A DNA stretch of 64,000 bases from SHVZ01 sp041906305 (GTDB lineage: Bacteria; Pseudomonadota; Alphaproteobacteria; SHVZ01): positions 124,001 through 188,000 of the forward strand of contig JAYRJL010000007.1 in NCBI GenBank assembly GCA_041906305.1, in the 5' to 3' direction. Positions 7,038 through 15,627 of this stretch are shown here, one piece after another (position 1 is the stretch's first letter; every line of letters starts with the position of its first letter). The translations under genes and the position numbers were made by a program. The notes below the pieces were generated by a model. It saw nothing but the letters and a program-made list of their open reading frames with translations. It ran no database searches and was not told the DNA's origin.

Positions 7038-8627
7038 TCAGTTCTTGTCGATGTTCCAGAACACCGGCAGCAGGGTCTCCTGGATGCCGGAGATGTTGGC
7101 GCGCGTCGCCATCGGCTGGAAGAACTGGCCGAGCGGCACGTAGTTCACCATCTCCATGGCGCGGCGCTGGATCTTCTCGCCGACCGGCTTCCGCTTCTCG
7201 GTGGTGCCGGCCTTGATCCACTCGGCGAGGTTCTCTTCCATCGTCGGATCGCAGAGCCAGCCGCGATAGCCGCCGCCGTCGCAGGGCGTCGTCAGGTGCA
7301 CGGCCGAGATCGCGCTGCCGAGGATCTGGCCGACCGTCCAGGTGTGGAAGAGGGACCAGCCGCCTTGGTCGGGCGCGTTCTTGCTGTTGCCGCGGGTGAG
7401 CGCGGTGCCCCAGTCGGTGGCGACCGGCTCGACGTTGGCGCCGATGTCCTTGAGCTTTTGGACGGTGACCTGGGCGATGTCGCGGATCACCTGCTGGTCC
7501 ATCGGGATCAGCACGACGATCTTCTCGCCCTTGTATCCCGACTCCTGCAGCAGTTGCTTGGCCTTGGCGAGGTCCGCCTTGCGGTAGGGCTCGCTGCCGG
7601 CCTCGCTCGCGGTCGGCGTGCCGCAGACCTGCACCGCCCAGCAGACCTTCCAGTTCGCCGGATCGCTGCCGATCGCGGCCCGCATGTAGTCTTCCTGGTC
7701 GACCATGTGCATCAGGGCCTGGCGCGCCTTCGGATTGTTGAAGGGCGGATGCAGGAAGTTCGGGCGGACGAAGGCCAGCGCGCCGGCCTTGTTGAAGACC
7801 ACGATCTTGATGTTCGGATTCTTCTTGAGGACCGGCAGCAGGTCGAGCGGCGGCGTCTCGTACATGTCGATCTCGCCGCGGTCGAGCGCGGCCACGGCGG
7901 TCGCCGCGTCCGGCATGATCGTGAGCTCGATCCGGTCGACCTTGGCGACGCGGCCGCCGGCAAAGGCGTTCACCGGCTCGGTGCGCGGAACGTAGTCCTT
8001 GTTCTTCTCGTAGACGACCTTGGCGCCGGGCACGTATTCCTTGGCGTTGAATACGAAGGGGCCGGAACCCACGACCTCGGTGATCGGCGTGTTCGCGTCG
8101 GTGGTCGCCTCCTTCTCGCGCATCACGTACATCGCGGTCGAGCCGTAGGCGAGTACGCCCGGCGTTGCCGGGAAGGCTTCCCTGAGTGTCAGCGTGAAGG
8201 TGCGGTCGTTGACCGCCGCCAGCTTCATGCCGGCCGCGACCAGCCTCTTGCCGCCACCGTCGAGCTTCGCCCAGCGCTCGATCGAGGGGATCACGTCCTG
8301 CGAGCGGACCGGCGAGCCGTCGTGGAACTTGAGGCCGGGGCGGAGCGTGATCGTGTAGGTGAGGCCATCGGGGCTAGCCGTGTAGTTCTCGACCATCTGC
8401 GGATGGACGTTGCCGGCGGTGTCCTCGCCGAACAGGTTGTCGTAGACGCGCCAGCTATGCTGGTGCGTGACCGACGACAGGTTATTGACGGGATCCATCG
8501 TGCCCATGTTCGCCTGCGGCACGTATTTCAGGACCTTCTGCGCTGACGCCTCGCCGGCGATCAGTGCGGTGGCCATCGCGGTCGCGACGGCGAGCGACCG
8601 GACGAGTCCGGCCTTGGTCATCGACAT
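7038..8627 (-). CDS. ABC transporter substrate-binding protein, family 5 (tandem paralogue)
   Basis: This 529-residue periplasmic binding protein has a signal peptide ending ALIAGEASA and mature start QKVLKYVPQANMGTMDPVNN. The lobes match its neighbour almost block for block. The most divergent stretches lie around residues 445-490 (for example SAVHLTTPCDGGG here against SNFQIGSPCTLDG there) and at the far C-terminal third, which may carry ligand specificity. The ATG at 8627 has GGGAG eight bases upstream; a second ATG sits two codons later. As in the neighbour, paired cysteines (WKVCWAVQVCG) could form a disulfide in the periplasm. No permease genes are adjacent. Confidence 0.9.
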   Translation of the reverse strand: MSMTKAGLVRSLAVATAMATALIAGEASAQKVLKYVPQANMGTMDPVNNLSSVTHQHSWRVYDNLFGEDTAGNVHPQMVENYTASPDGLTYTITLRPGLKFHDGSPVRSQDVIPSIERWAKLDGGGKRLVAAGMKLAAVNDRTFTLTLREAFPATPGVLAYGSTAMYVMREKEATTDANTPITEVVGSGPFVFNAKEYVPGAKVVYEKNKDYVPRTEPVNAFAGGRVAKVDRIELTIMPDAATAVAALDRGEIDMYETPPLDLLPVLKKNPNIKIVVFNKAGALAFVRPNFLHPPFNNPKARQALMHMVDQEDYMRAAIGSDPANWKVCWAVQVCGTPTASEAGSEPYRKADLAKAKQLLQESGYKGEKIVVLIPMDQQVIRDIAQVTVQKLKDIGANVEPVATDWGTALTRGNSKNAPDQGGWSLFHTWTVGQILGSAISAVHLTTPCDGGGYRGWLCDPTMEENLAEWIKAGTTEKRKPVGEKIQRRAMEMVNYVPLGQFFQPMATRANISGIQETLLPVFWNIDKN

Positions 8628-8751
8628 GGAAGCTCTCCCTTCTTGGACGGCGGAAGTCGCTGTCGTATCGGAAAACTAGGGGAGCAGATCATGGAAAGCC
8701 GACTCTGACCAGATGTCGGCGAAACGCGGGAGGAGGGCTGAAAATGCCTCT

Positions 8752-8790
8752 CAAAACGCGACGGGCGCGCCGCCTGAGCGACGCGCCCGT
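8752..8790 (-). terminator. Intrinsic terminator of the HU gene
   Basis: ACGGGCGCG and CGCGCCCGT form a nine-base-pair stem. On the minus strand it is followed by CGCGTTTTGA, a short U-run. It lies 25 bases behind the HU stop codon. Confidence 0.7.
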
Positions 8791-8814
8791 CTCTGGAAGG
8801 ACGAAGGCTCGACC

Positions 8815-9111
8815 TTAGATCGAGTCCTTGAGCTCCTTGGCGGGGCGGAAGGCGATCTTCTTGCTCGCCTTGATCTTGATCGGCTCGCCGGTGGCCGGGT
8901 TGCGGCCCATGCGCGCCGGACGCTTGCGGACCTGGAGGATGCCGAGACCGGCGACGCGGATCTTGGCGCCCTTCTTCAGGTGCTTGCCGAGCTGCGCCAC
9001 GAGATCCTCGAGCACGGCCTTGGCCTGCTTCTTCGGGAGCTCGTGCTTCTCGGCGAGCGCGTCGGCGAGGTGCTTCGAGGTAACGATTACGGGCTTGTCA
9101 GCAGCGGACAT
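8815..9111 (-). CDS. HU-family DNA-binding protein
   Basis: This small nucleoid protein bends and compacts DNA as a dimer. It has 98 residues, the usual HU length with a short N-terminal extension. It shows two dimerisation helices (HLADALAEKHELPKKQAKAVLEDLV), the turn GAKIRVAGLGILQVRKR, and the DNA-clasping beta-arm with the diagnostic R70-N71-P72. The strongly basic C-terminal part (KIKASKKIAFRPAKELKDSI) is typical. The ATG at 9111 has GGAG seven bases upstream; the longer open frame to 9288 is not supported by family length. It is monocistronic with its own terminator. Confidence 0.92.
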   Translation of the reverse strand: MSAADKPVIVTSKHLADALAEKHELPKKQAKAVLEDLVAQLGKHLKKGAKIRVAGLGILQVRKRPARMGRNPATGEPIKIKASKKIAFRPAKELKDSI

Positions 9112-9324
9112 GATGCTTCTCCACATGAAAAAACAGTAATCCGCACGTACACCATGGTTTGCTGACTCGCAACGCGTCTTCGTGCCGATGTCTTCCGAAA
9201 TGCCCGAAAACCGCAGGAATCTTGAGCCTCGCAGTCGTTTTAGGCCGATTTTTCCGAGGTTTTCCACAACCCGCGCAGCGCGTTTCACTCTCGATTCGGA
9301 AGCGATACGCGAGAATCGGCGCGG

Positions 9325-10809
9325 TCAGGCGCGCTTTCCGTAGCTCTGCGGGCGCAGGATCAGAACGAGCGGAAGCGGAATCAGCGGCACCAGCATCAGC
9401 AGGTGGAAGTCGCCGAGATAGGCCAGCATGTCGGCCTGGCGGGAGATTTCTTCGCTCAGGCGGAGAAGGCCCGAGAGCGTGTCGACGCCGAAGCCCTCGG
9501 GCGCGTCCTTGAGGGCGGGGCTGAAAGGCGTCACGTGCTCGACCAACTGGGAGCGGTGGAGCTGGCGGCCCTGGGACAGCATCGCGATCATCACCGAGAC
9601 GCCGATGGAGCTGCCGAGATTGCGGAGCAGGCTGAACACCGCCGCCCCGTCGGTCCGGAGCTGCGGCGCCAGGGTCGAGAAGGTCATCGCGCTCAAGGGC
9701 GAGAAGATCAGTCCCATGCCGAAACCCTGCAGGGCCCCGGTGACGATGATCGCGTGCTCGTCCACGTTCATGTTGAACCCGCTCATCTCCCACATCGAGA
9801 GCGAGGTCAGCAGCAGGCCCACGGTGACGATCAGCCGGGCGTCGATGGTGCCCGAGATGCGCCCGACCACCAGCATGGCCAGCATCGTGCCGATGCCGCG
9901 CGGCATCATCAGGTAGCCGGTCTCGATGATCGGGTATCCCAGCAGCCCCTGGAGGAAGGCGGGGAGCAGGGCCAGCGTCGCCAGCATCATCAGGTTGATC
10001 AGGAAGATCAGCAGCACGCCGATCCCGTAGTTGCGATCGCGCATCAGGTTGAGGTCGAGGAACGGTCGCTCGGCAGTCCAGCTGTGGACGATGAAGCCGT
10101 AGCAGCAGAGCCCGGCAATGACCGCCTCGACCACGATCTCTGTGGAGTCGAACCAGCCCTCGACCTCGCCGCGGTCCAGCATCAGCTGGAAGGCGCCGAC
10201 GGCGATCGTCAGCAGCGCGAATCCGGTGAAGTCGAAGGTGCGGTTCGGATCGCGCGGCGTCTCCGGCACGCTGGCTGCGACGCCCATCATCGCGACGATG
10301 CCGACCGGCAGGTTGATGAAGAAGACCCAGCGCCAGTCGTAGAGCTCGGTCAGGTAGCCGCCGAGCGTCGGTCCCAGGATCGGACCGACCATGACGCCGA
10401 CGCCCCAGAGCGCCATCGCCTGCGCGTGACGCTCCCGGGGGTAGGTATCGAGCAGGATCGCCTGCGAGACGGGGATCAGGGCCGCGCCGCACCCGCCCTG
10501 CAGCAGGCGGAAGATCACCATCTCGGTCAGCGACGAGGCGAAGCCGCAGAGGAGGGAGGCGGCGGTGAACCCGGCGATCGACCATTGGAAGAAGCGCTTC
10601 CGTCCCATCCTGGCGGCGAGGATGCCGGTCGGCGGGGTCATGATCGCGGAGGCGACGACGTAAGAGGTCAGCACCCAGGAGATCTGGTCCTGGGTCGCCA
10701 GCAGCGTTCCCTGCATGTGCGGCAGCGCCACGTTGGCGATCGTCATGTCGAGGGCGTGCATCACGGTCGCCGCCATGATGGAGGCGGTGACGAACCCTCG
10801 GCTGCTCAA
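9325..10809 (-). CDS. emrB: Drug efflux MFS permease, DHA2 family (EmrB-like)
   Basis: This inner-membrane proton antiporter exports hydrophobic drugs or toxic small molecules. It has 494 residues with the 14 predicted membrane helices of the DHA2 group. Family motifs are seen at the helix 4-5 region (GGCGAALIPVSQAILLDTYP) and in the motif-C-like run WGVGVMVGPILGPTLGGYL. Translation starts at TTG 10809, overlapping the stop of the membrane-fusion gene (TTGA), so the two are coupled. It is the last gene of the marR-emrA-emrB operon. No outer-membrane TolC partner is encoded nearby. Confidence 0.88.
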   Translation of the reverse strand: MSSRGFVTASIMAATVMHALDMTIANVALPHMQGTLLATQDQISWVLTSYVVASAIMTPPTGILAARMGRKRFFQWSIAGFTAASLLCGFASSLTEMVIFRLLQGGCGAALIPVSQAILLDTYPRERHAQAMALWGVGVMVGPILGPTLGGYLTELYDWRWVFFINLPVGIVAMMGVAASVPETPRDPNRTFDFTGFALLTIAVGAFQLMLDRGEVEGWFDSTEIVVEAVIAGLCCYGFIVHSWTAERPFLDLNLMRDRNYGIGVLLIFLINLMMLATLALLPAFLQGLLGYPIIETGYLMMPRGIGTMLAMLVVGRISGTIDARLIVTVGLLLTSLSMWEMSGFNMNVDEHAIIVTGALQGFGMGLIFSPLSAMTFSTLAPQLRTDGAAVFSLLRNLGSSIGVSVMIAMLSQGRQLHRSQLVEHVTPFSPALKDAPEGFGVDTLSGLLRLSEEISRQADMLAYLGDFHLLMLVPLIPLPLVLILRPQSYGKRA

Positions 10810-11912
10810 CGACCTCCCCCGACCTTGGCGAGGGCCGCCTTGATCAGGTCAGGCAGGGAACGTTCGATCCCGGTGTCGATCTCGACGAGCGCGCTCAGGC
10901 CGGCGCGGAGCTGCGGCTGGTCCGGCGCCTCGTCGATGGTCAGGCGCACCGGCACGCGCTGGACCACCTTGATCCAGTTCCCGGTCGCATTCTGCGGCGG
11001 CAGGATCGAGAACTCGGCGCCGGTCGCGGCGCCGATGCTGTCGACTTTGGCTGTCCACACGGTGTCGGGGAAAGCGTCGACCTTGATCTTCGCCTTCTGT
11101 CCGGGAACCAGGTGGGTGATGTCGGTCTCCTTCAGGTTGGCTTCGATCCAGAGGCGGCGGGAGGAGACGATCGAGAAGGCGGCGACACCGGCGCGGACGA
11201 AGTCTCCGGGCCGGATCGAGTCGACGCGGCTGACGATGCCGTCGTCCGGTGCTTTCACCTCGGCGCGGCGCAGGTTGAGGCGCGCTTCGTCGAGCTCGGC
11301 CCTGACTTCGAGGAACTTCGGGTGACGTTCGGCCGGCATCTCGGCATCGCCGGCGAGACCGGCAACGATGCGGGCGAGATCCTGGCGCAGCGCCGAAACC
11401 TGAAGGCGGACGACGTCGAGGCGGTTACGCGCCTCGTCCAGGCGTGCTTCGGTCGCGACCTTGCGCTCGGCGAGCTCCGATTGGCGGCGGAACTCCCGCT
11501 CGGCATAAGGCACGTTGGTTTCCGCGAGCTTCAGTTCTTCGCGCTTCTGGCGATAGGAGGCGCGAAGCGCGTCGAGCTCGAGCCGTACGGCGTGAAGCTG
11601 GGCCTCGGCCTTGGCGACTGCGATGCGGAGCGGCTCGTCGTCGATCCTGAACAGGGACTGGCCGGTGGCGACAACCTGGTTCTCGCGGACCGCGACGCTG
11701 GCGACCCGGCCGGCGATCTCGGGGCTCACCGTCGTCTTCGCGGCCTTCACATAGGCGTTGTCGGTCGAAACGATGCGACCGCCATTGAGATAGATCGACA
11801 GCGCGATCGCGCCGACGGCGATCGGGCCGAGCAGGAGAAGAAAGGCGCGCAGGCGCCGCTTGCCGCGGCCGACCACGGCGCGCGCCGGGGCATTGGAGCC
11901 GTCAGCGACCAT
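10806..11912 (-). CDS. emrA: HlyD-family membrane fusion protein (EmrA-like)
   Basis: This periplasmic adaptor links the inner-membrane pump to an outer-membrane channel. One N-terminal membrane helix (LLLLGPIAVGAIALSIYL) is followed by the family block STDNAYVKAAKTTVSPEIAGRV, a long alpha-helical hairpin (about residues 90-200, rich in Glu/Arg/Leu/Ala) and the second lipoyl half (DGIVSRVDSIRPGDFVRAG). Length 368 fits EmrA. It overlaps the regulator gene upstream by 11 bases and the pump gene downstream by four, so all three are one transcript. Confidence 0.9.
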   Translation of the reverse strand: MVADGSNAPARAVVGRGKRRLRAFLLLLGPIAVGAIALSIYLNGGRIVSTDNAYVKAAKTTVSPEIAGRVASVAVRENQVVATGQSLFRIDDEPLRIAVAKAEAQLHAVRLELDALRASYRQKREELKLAETNVPYAEREFRRQSELAERKVATEARLDEARNRLDVVRLQVSALRQDLARIVAGLAGDAEMPAERHPKFLEVRAELDEARLNLRRAEVKAPDDGIVSRVDSIRPGDFVRAGVAAFSIVSSRRLWIEANLKETDITHLVPGQKAKIKVDAFPDTVWTAKVDSIGAATGAEFSILPPQNATGNWIKVVQRVPVRLTIDEAPDQPQLRAGLSALVEIDTGIERSLPDLIKAALAKVGGGR

Positions 11913-12366
11913 CGGTGCCCGTGCTCCCGTTCTCGTCCTCGCGCGCGGCGAGATTGGCGCGGATCTTCTGGAGCTGGTCCAGCAGGCGCTCGCGCTCGTC
12001 GCCGTCGATGCCGGCCAGCGCCAGCTCGCGGGTCTCGGCGGCCAGCGCCTGCATGCGCTCGAGCACCGGCAGCGCCTTTTCGGTCAGCTGCGGCACGCGA
12101 GAGCGGCGGTCCTTCGGATCGGCGGCCCGCACGATCCAGCCGGCTTCCTCGAGGCGGTCGAGCAGGCGGACCAGCGTGATCGGCTGGAGCTCCATGAGCT
12201 CGGCCAGCGCCGCTTGGTTCACCCCTTGATACCGCGCAAGGTGGGACAGCACCGACCACTGGGCGCGGGTAAGGCCGATCGCGCGGGCACGCCGGTCGAA
12301 GTCGCGGCGGAGCAGGCGCGCGGAGTCATACAGAAGAAAGCCGAAGCTGCGGTCGGGCGGGCGCAT
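11902..12366 (-). CDS. MarR-family transcriptional regulator of the efflux operon
   Basis: This dimeric winged-helix repressor releases DNA when it binds phenolic or drug-like ligands. The 154 residues contain the recognition region NQAALAELMELQPITLVRLLDRLEEAGWIVRAADPKDRRSR, with the wing DPKDRRSR. I chose the ATG at 12366, which gives the usual short N-terminus (MRPPDRSFGFLLYDSARLL). A TTG at 12381 is also possible. Neither has a good ribosome site, so the message may be leaderless. The palindrome at 12381-12400 touches the start, so the protein probably represses its own operon. Confidence 0.9.
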   Translation of the reverse strand: MRPPDRSFGFLLYDSARLLRRDFDRRARAIGLTRAQWSVLSHLARYQGVNQAALAELMELQPITLVRLLDRLEEAGWIVRAADPKDRRSRVPQLTEKALPVLERMQALAAETRELALAGIDGDERERLLDQLQKIRANLAAREDENGSTGTDGR

Positions 12367-12380
12367 CGCGGGGAGGGACA

Positions 12381-12400
12381 ATGATAAGCTAGCTCATCAT
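12381..12400. promoter_or_regulatory. Candidate MarR operator
   Basis: ATGATAAGCTAGCTCATCAT is a 20-base palindrome with one mismatched pair. It sits immediately in front of the marR-like gene and overlaps an alternative TTG start. Position and size fit autoregulation by the MarR protein. Confidence 0.65.
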
Positions 12401-12435
12401 AAGCGGGCTAAAGCGATGCCGCAAGCGCAGGTCCG

Positions 12436-13791
12436 CTAACGTAGGGCGTAGACCGCGGCGGACAACACGATCGTGTTAGCGAGGCCGACAAGGGCCAGGA
12501 ACGGGACGTTGGCGCTCCACACCAGCTTCCGCGAGTCGATCTGGAACATCGAGCCGGAGGTCAGGATCGCCAGCGAGGCGAATGAGACCATCGACGCCGC
12601 GGTCCAGCCATAGAGCACGATCAGCGCCATCACCAAGTCCGGCAGGTCGCCGGCGGCGGAGGCGGCGAGGGCGATCAGGATCGTGCCGACCAGGATCGCA
12701 TTCAGGCCGAGGAGCCCCAGGCCGAGCCCAATCGCGCACAGCGTGCCGATCAGCACCGGCACCGGCAGGTGCGGCGGCAGGACATGGGCGATCGCATCGA
12801 GAACCGGCCGGGATTCGAGCAGGATGCTGCCGAGCGTGACCGCGGCCGTGAAGACGAGCATGTCGTCGCCGGCGCGCGACATGCGTTCGATCGCGATGCT
12901 GGCGACGCGCCAGGTACGCTCGCGCCCGCCCTTCAGCATCTGGTAGAGGCAGAAGATCGGCATCACGATGATCGTCGCCTGCAGGTTCGAAAGTCCGGTC
13001 GCGGCGATGGTGACGACGACCGCACCGGTCGAGGCGATCAGCGGTGCGAGGATCGGCCGGAAGGCGGCGACGGTCGCGATCAGCGCCGACGGGCTGCGCC
13101 GGCCGCCCTGGGCGAAGGCCGCCGATCCGATGACGGCGATGGCGACCACCATGCCGGTGCCGAAGACCTGCCAGGGCGGGAGTTGGGGAAACGAGAAAAA
13201 GATGAAGGCGATGCCGACGGTGAATGGCGACCAGTAGATGCCGGTGCAGACCCCGCGGAGCGCGTTGATCGCCTGGCGGCGGCGCTCCTCCGGATCGTCC
13301 TCATGCGGCAGCAGGGGGCGGACGATGGCGAAGGCGCCGATGGACAGCACCACCGAGAGCAGATGACAGGAGATCAGGATCGCGACGCGGCGTCCGAGCG
13401 CATCCATGCCGGCGAAGAGCCCGCGCGAAGCGGTCGCGCCGGGCAGGAACTCGACCGTCGCGCGCACGAACTGGAGCACGGCGAGGAAGGCAGAGAAGGC
13501 GACCGCGAACTCGAGCCCGCGCGCTACGACCGAAAAGGGCATCTCGCCGCGATGAAGAAGGACGCAGAGCGTGATCAAAAGGCCGCCGAGGATCCGGTTG
13601 CTGGTGCGGATCTGCGGGAAGCTCGCGAGCAGGTATCCCACCAGCATCGCGTAGCTGGCGTAGGCGAGCGCCGGATGCGGCCAGAGGATCCGCGTGAGGC
13701 CGGCGATCCACAGCAGGATCGGCAACGCGATCACCAGCAGGATGCGCGGTCGGCGGTAGAGCGGCTGGTCGTCGGGTGAAGGGGTGCTCAC
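12436..13791 (-). CDS. Polytopic membrane protein, possible ion or organic-acid transporter
   Basis: This integral membrane protein of 451 residues has about 11-12 hydrophobic segments spread over its whole length, the first being ILLVIALPILLWIAGLTRIL. Short charged loops separate them (DPEERRRQAINALRG, LKGGRERTWRVA). The paired arrangement of long membrane domains and Gly-rich segments (GLGLGLLGLNAILVGTILIALAAS) recalls ion-transporter/DctM-like permeases, but I do not recognise a precise family. The GTG at 13791 is preferred: AGGAG stands ten bases before it and only two before the alternative TTG at 13800. It is a single gene, separated from the operon upstream by about 147 bases. Confidence 0.75.
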   Translation of the reverse strand: MSTPSPDDQPLYRRPRILLVIALPILLWIAGLTRILWPHPALAYASYAMLVGYLLASFPQIRTSNRILGGLLITLCVLLHRGEMPFSVVARGLEFAVAFSAFLAVLQFVRATVEFLPGATASRGLFAGMDALGRRVAILISCHLLSVVLSIGAFAIVRPLLPHEDDPEERRRQAINALRGVCTGIYWSPFTVGIAFIFFSFPQLPPWQVFGTGMVVAIAVIGSAAFAQGGRRSPSALIATVAAFRPILAPLIASTGAVVVTIAATGLSNLQATIIVMPIFCLYQMLKGGRERTWRVASIAIERMSRAGDDMLVFTAAVTLGSILLESRPVLDAIAHVLPPHLPVPVLIGTLCAIGLGLGLLGLNAILVGTILIALAASAAGDLPDLVMALIVLYGWTAASMVSFASLAILTSGSMFQIDSRKLVWSANVPFLALVGLANTIVLSAAVYALR

Positions 13792-13938
13792 GTCGCCCAA
13801 TCTCCTATCACGGGAGCGGCAGGCGTCATCAAGTCTCTGCGGCGCGAGCGACCCTACGTCACATGCCTTGATGATTCCGGGTCGGAAGCTGCACTTCCCG
13901 TCGGCACGATGCCGAAAGTGAAGGCGCGAGCGTTTCGC

Positions 13939-15627
13939 TTACCGAAACATGTCGGCCATGCTGCGGCCGATCAGCCGGCTTGCGGCGAACACCAGGGCCA
14001 TGGTGAGCGCGATGGTCACCGACCCGATCGCGGCGGCCGCCGGCATCTCGTTGCTGGCCAGTCGTTCGTAGATGGCGACGGCGATGGTTTTCCAGCTCGC
14101 GGAGTAGAGAAGGATCGTGACGCTCATCTCGCTGATCAGCGTCGCAAACACGATCACCGCGCCGGCGAGGATGCCTGGCGCCACCAGCGGCACGGTTACC
14201 TTCCGCATCGTGCGACCCCAGGAGGCACCGCAGATGGCGGAGGCTTCCTCCATCTTGGGGTCGACTTGCGCGATCGAGGCGGAGACGGACCGGAAGACAT
14301 AGGCGATGCGGCGGACGAAGTAGGCGAGCACCAGGATCGTGCCGGTGCCGGTCAGCACCAGCCAGCCGTCGTTGAACGTGACGAGGAAGGCGACTCCCGT
14401 GACCACGCCAGGCAGCACGAAGGGCAGCATGATCGTGAGGTCGAGCGCCCACTTGCCGACGAAACGTCGGCGGACCGCGGTGTAGGCGAGCAGCGTGCCG
14501 AAGACCACGACGAGCCCGGTCGCCGCGCCGGCAAGCACGAGGCTGTTCTGGATCGGCTGGAACAGGTCGCCGAACACCTGGCGGTAATTGCCGAGACCGT
14601 ATTCCGTGGGGAAGGTGGTGCCGGCCCAGCGCTCGGCGAAGGACGACCACACCACCATGATCTGCGGGATCAGGGTCAGCGTCAGCAGCAGCCACACATA
14701 GGCGTTTGCGAAGATGCGCGCGCCCAGTCCGTCCATCTGGGCCGCCTTGCGGGTGACGCCGGTCACGGTGACGAAGTGCCGGCGCCGGTTGATCCAGGCG
14801 AGGATCAGGATCGCCAGCAGCGTGATCGCCACATTGACGAGCGCGATCGCCGACGCTGCGTTCAGATTGAAGAAACCATGGACCTGGAAGTAGATCAGCG
14901 TCGGCAGCACGTACATCTCGCCGCCGAGGATCGCCGGCACGCCGAAGTTCCCGAGAGCCTTGATGAAGACGATCATCGCTGCCGCCGCGATCGCGGGCGT
15001 CACCAGCGGCAGCGTGATCGTCCGGAGGATGCGCCAGCGCGAGGCGCCCATGATCCGGGCGCTCTCTTCGATGTTGGGGTCGCCGGCCGACAGCGCGCCC
15101 TGAACGATCAGGAAGACGTAGGGGAAGAAGCTGAGCGACAGCGCCAGCACGATCCCGAAGAGTCCGTAGATCGGCGGCAGGGTGATGCCCAGCCAGTCGG
15201 CTGCGTACCTGGTGACGATGCCGCTGCGTCCGAGAAGCTGGATCCAGGAGTAGGCGCCGATGAAAGGTGGCGCCACCAGCGGGATCACCGACAGCGCCAG
15301 GATGAAATTCCGGAACGGCATTCTCACCCGCGCGATCGCGTAGGCGGCGGGCAGCGCCAGCAGCGTCGCCGCCAAGGTCGAGAGGGTGGAGACCAGGATG
15401 GAATTGCGCACGGCTGACTGGTAGGTCGCGGCGACGAAGAAGCGCTCGAAGTTGTAGAGCGTCCAGTTGACGAGAGTAGGCTCGTTGCCGTTGCGGACGA
15501 AGGCGCCGAGCACGGTCTTGAGGATCGGGTAGATCAGGAAGGCGAAGAGAACGACGACGGTGAGGCCGCCGACGACCCAGGGAAGCCAGTCGCGCGACTT
15601 CGCGGGTGGCGCGGTCGTGTCCGTCAC
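13939..15627 (-). CDS. ABC transporter permease with two fused membrane domains (FbpB/PhnV-like)
   Basis: This inner-membrane channel subunit of a ferric-iron or 2-aminoethylphosphonate-type importer has two permease domains in one 562-residue chain. Each carries an EAA-type loop that contacts the ATPase: EESARIMGASRWRILRTITLPLVTPAI in the first half and EEASAICGASWGRTMRKVTVPLVAPGIL in the second. Twelve membrane segments are apparent. The GTG start overlaps the phosphatase stop (GTGA). An ATP-binding subunit would be expected next, but the following gene is an unrelated membrane protein, so the ATPase must come from elsewhere. Confidence 0.9.
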   Translation of the reverse strand: MTDTTAPPAKSRDWLPWVVGGLTVVVLFAFLIYPILKTVLGAFVRNGNEPTLVNWTLYNFERFFVAATYQSAVRNSILVSTLSTLAATLLALPAAYAIARVRMPFRNFILALSVIPLVAPPFIGAYSWIQLLGRSGIVTRYAADWLGITLPPIYGLFGIVLALSLSFFPYVFLIVQGALSAGDPNIEESARIMGASRWRILRTITLPLVTPAIAAAAMIVFIKALGNFGVPAILGGEMYVLPTLIYFQVHGFFNLNAASAIALVNVAITLLAILILAWINRRRHFVTVTGVTRKAAQMDGLGARIFANAYVWLLLTLTLIPQIMVVWSSFAERWAGTTFPTEYGLGNYRQVFGDLFQPIQNSLVLAGAATGLVVVFGTLLAYTAVRRRFVGKWALDLTIMLPFVLPGVVTGVAFLVTFNDGWLVLTGTGTILVLAYFVRRIAYVFRSVSASIAQVDPKMEEASAICGASWGRTMRKVTVPLVAPGILAGAVIVFATLISEMSVTILLYSASWKTIAVAIYERLASNEMPAAAAIGSVTIALTMALVFAASRLIGRSMADMFR

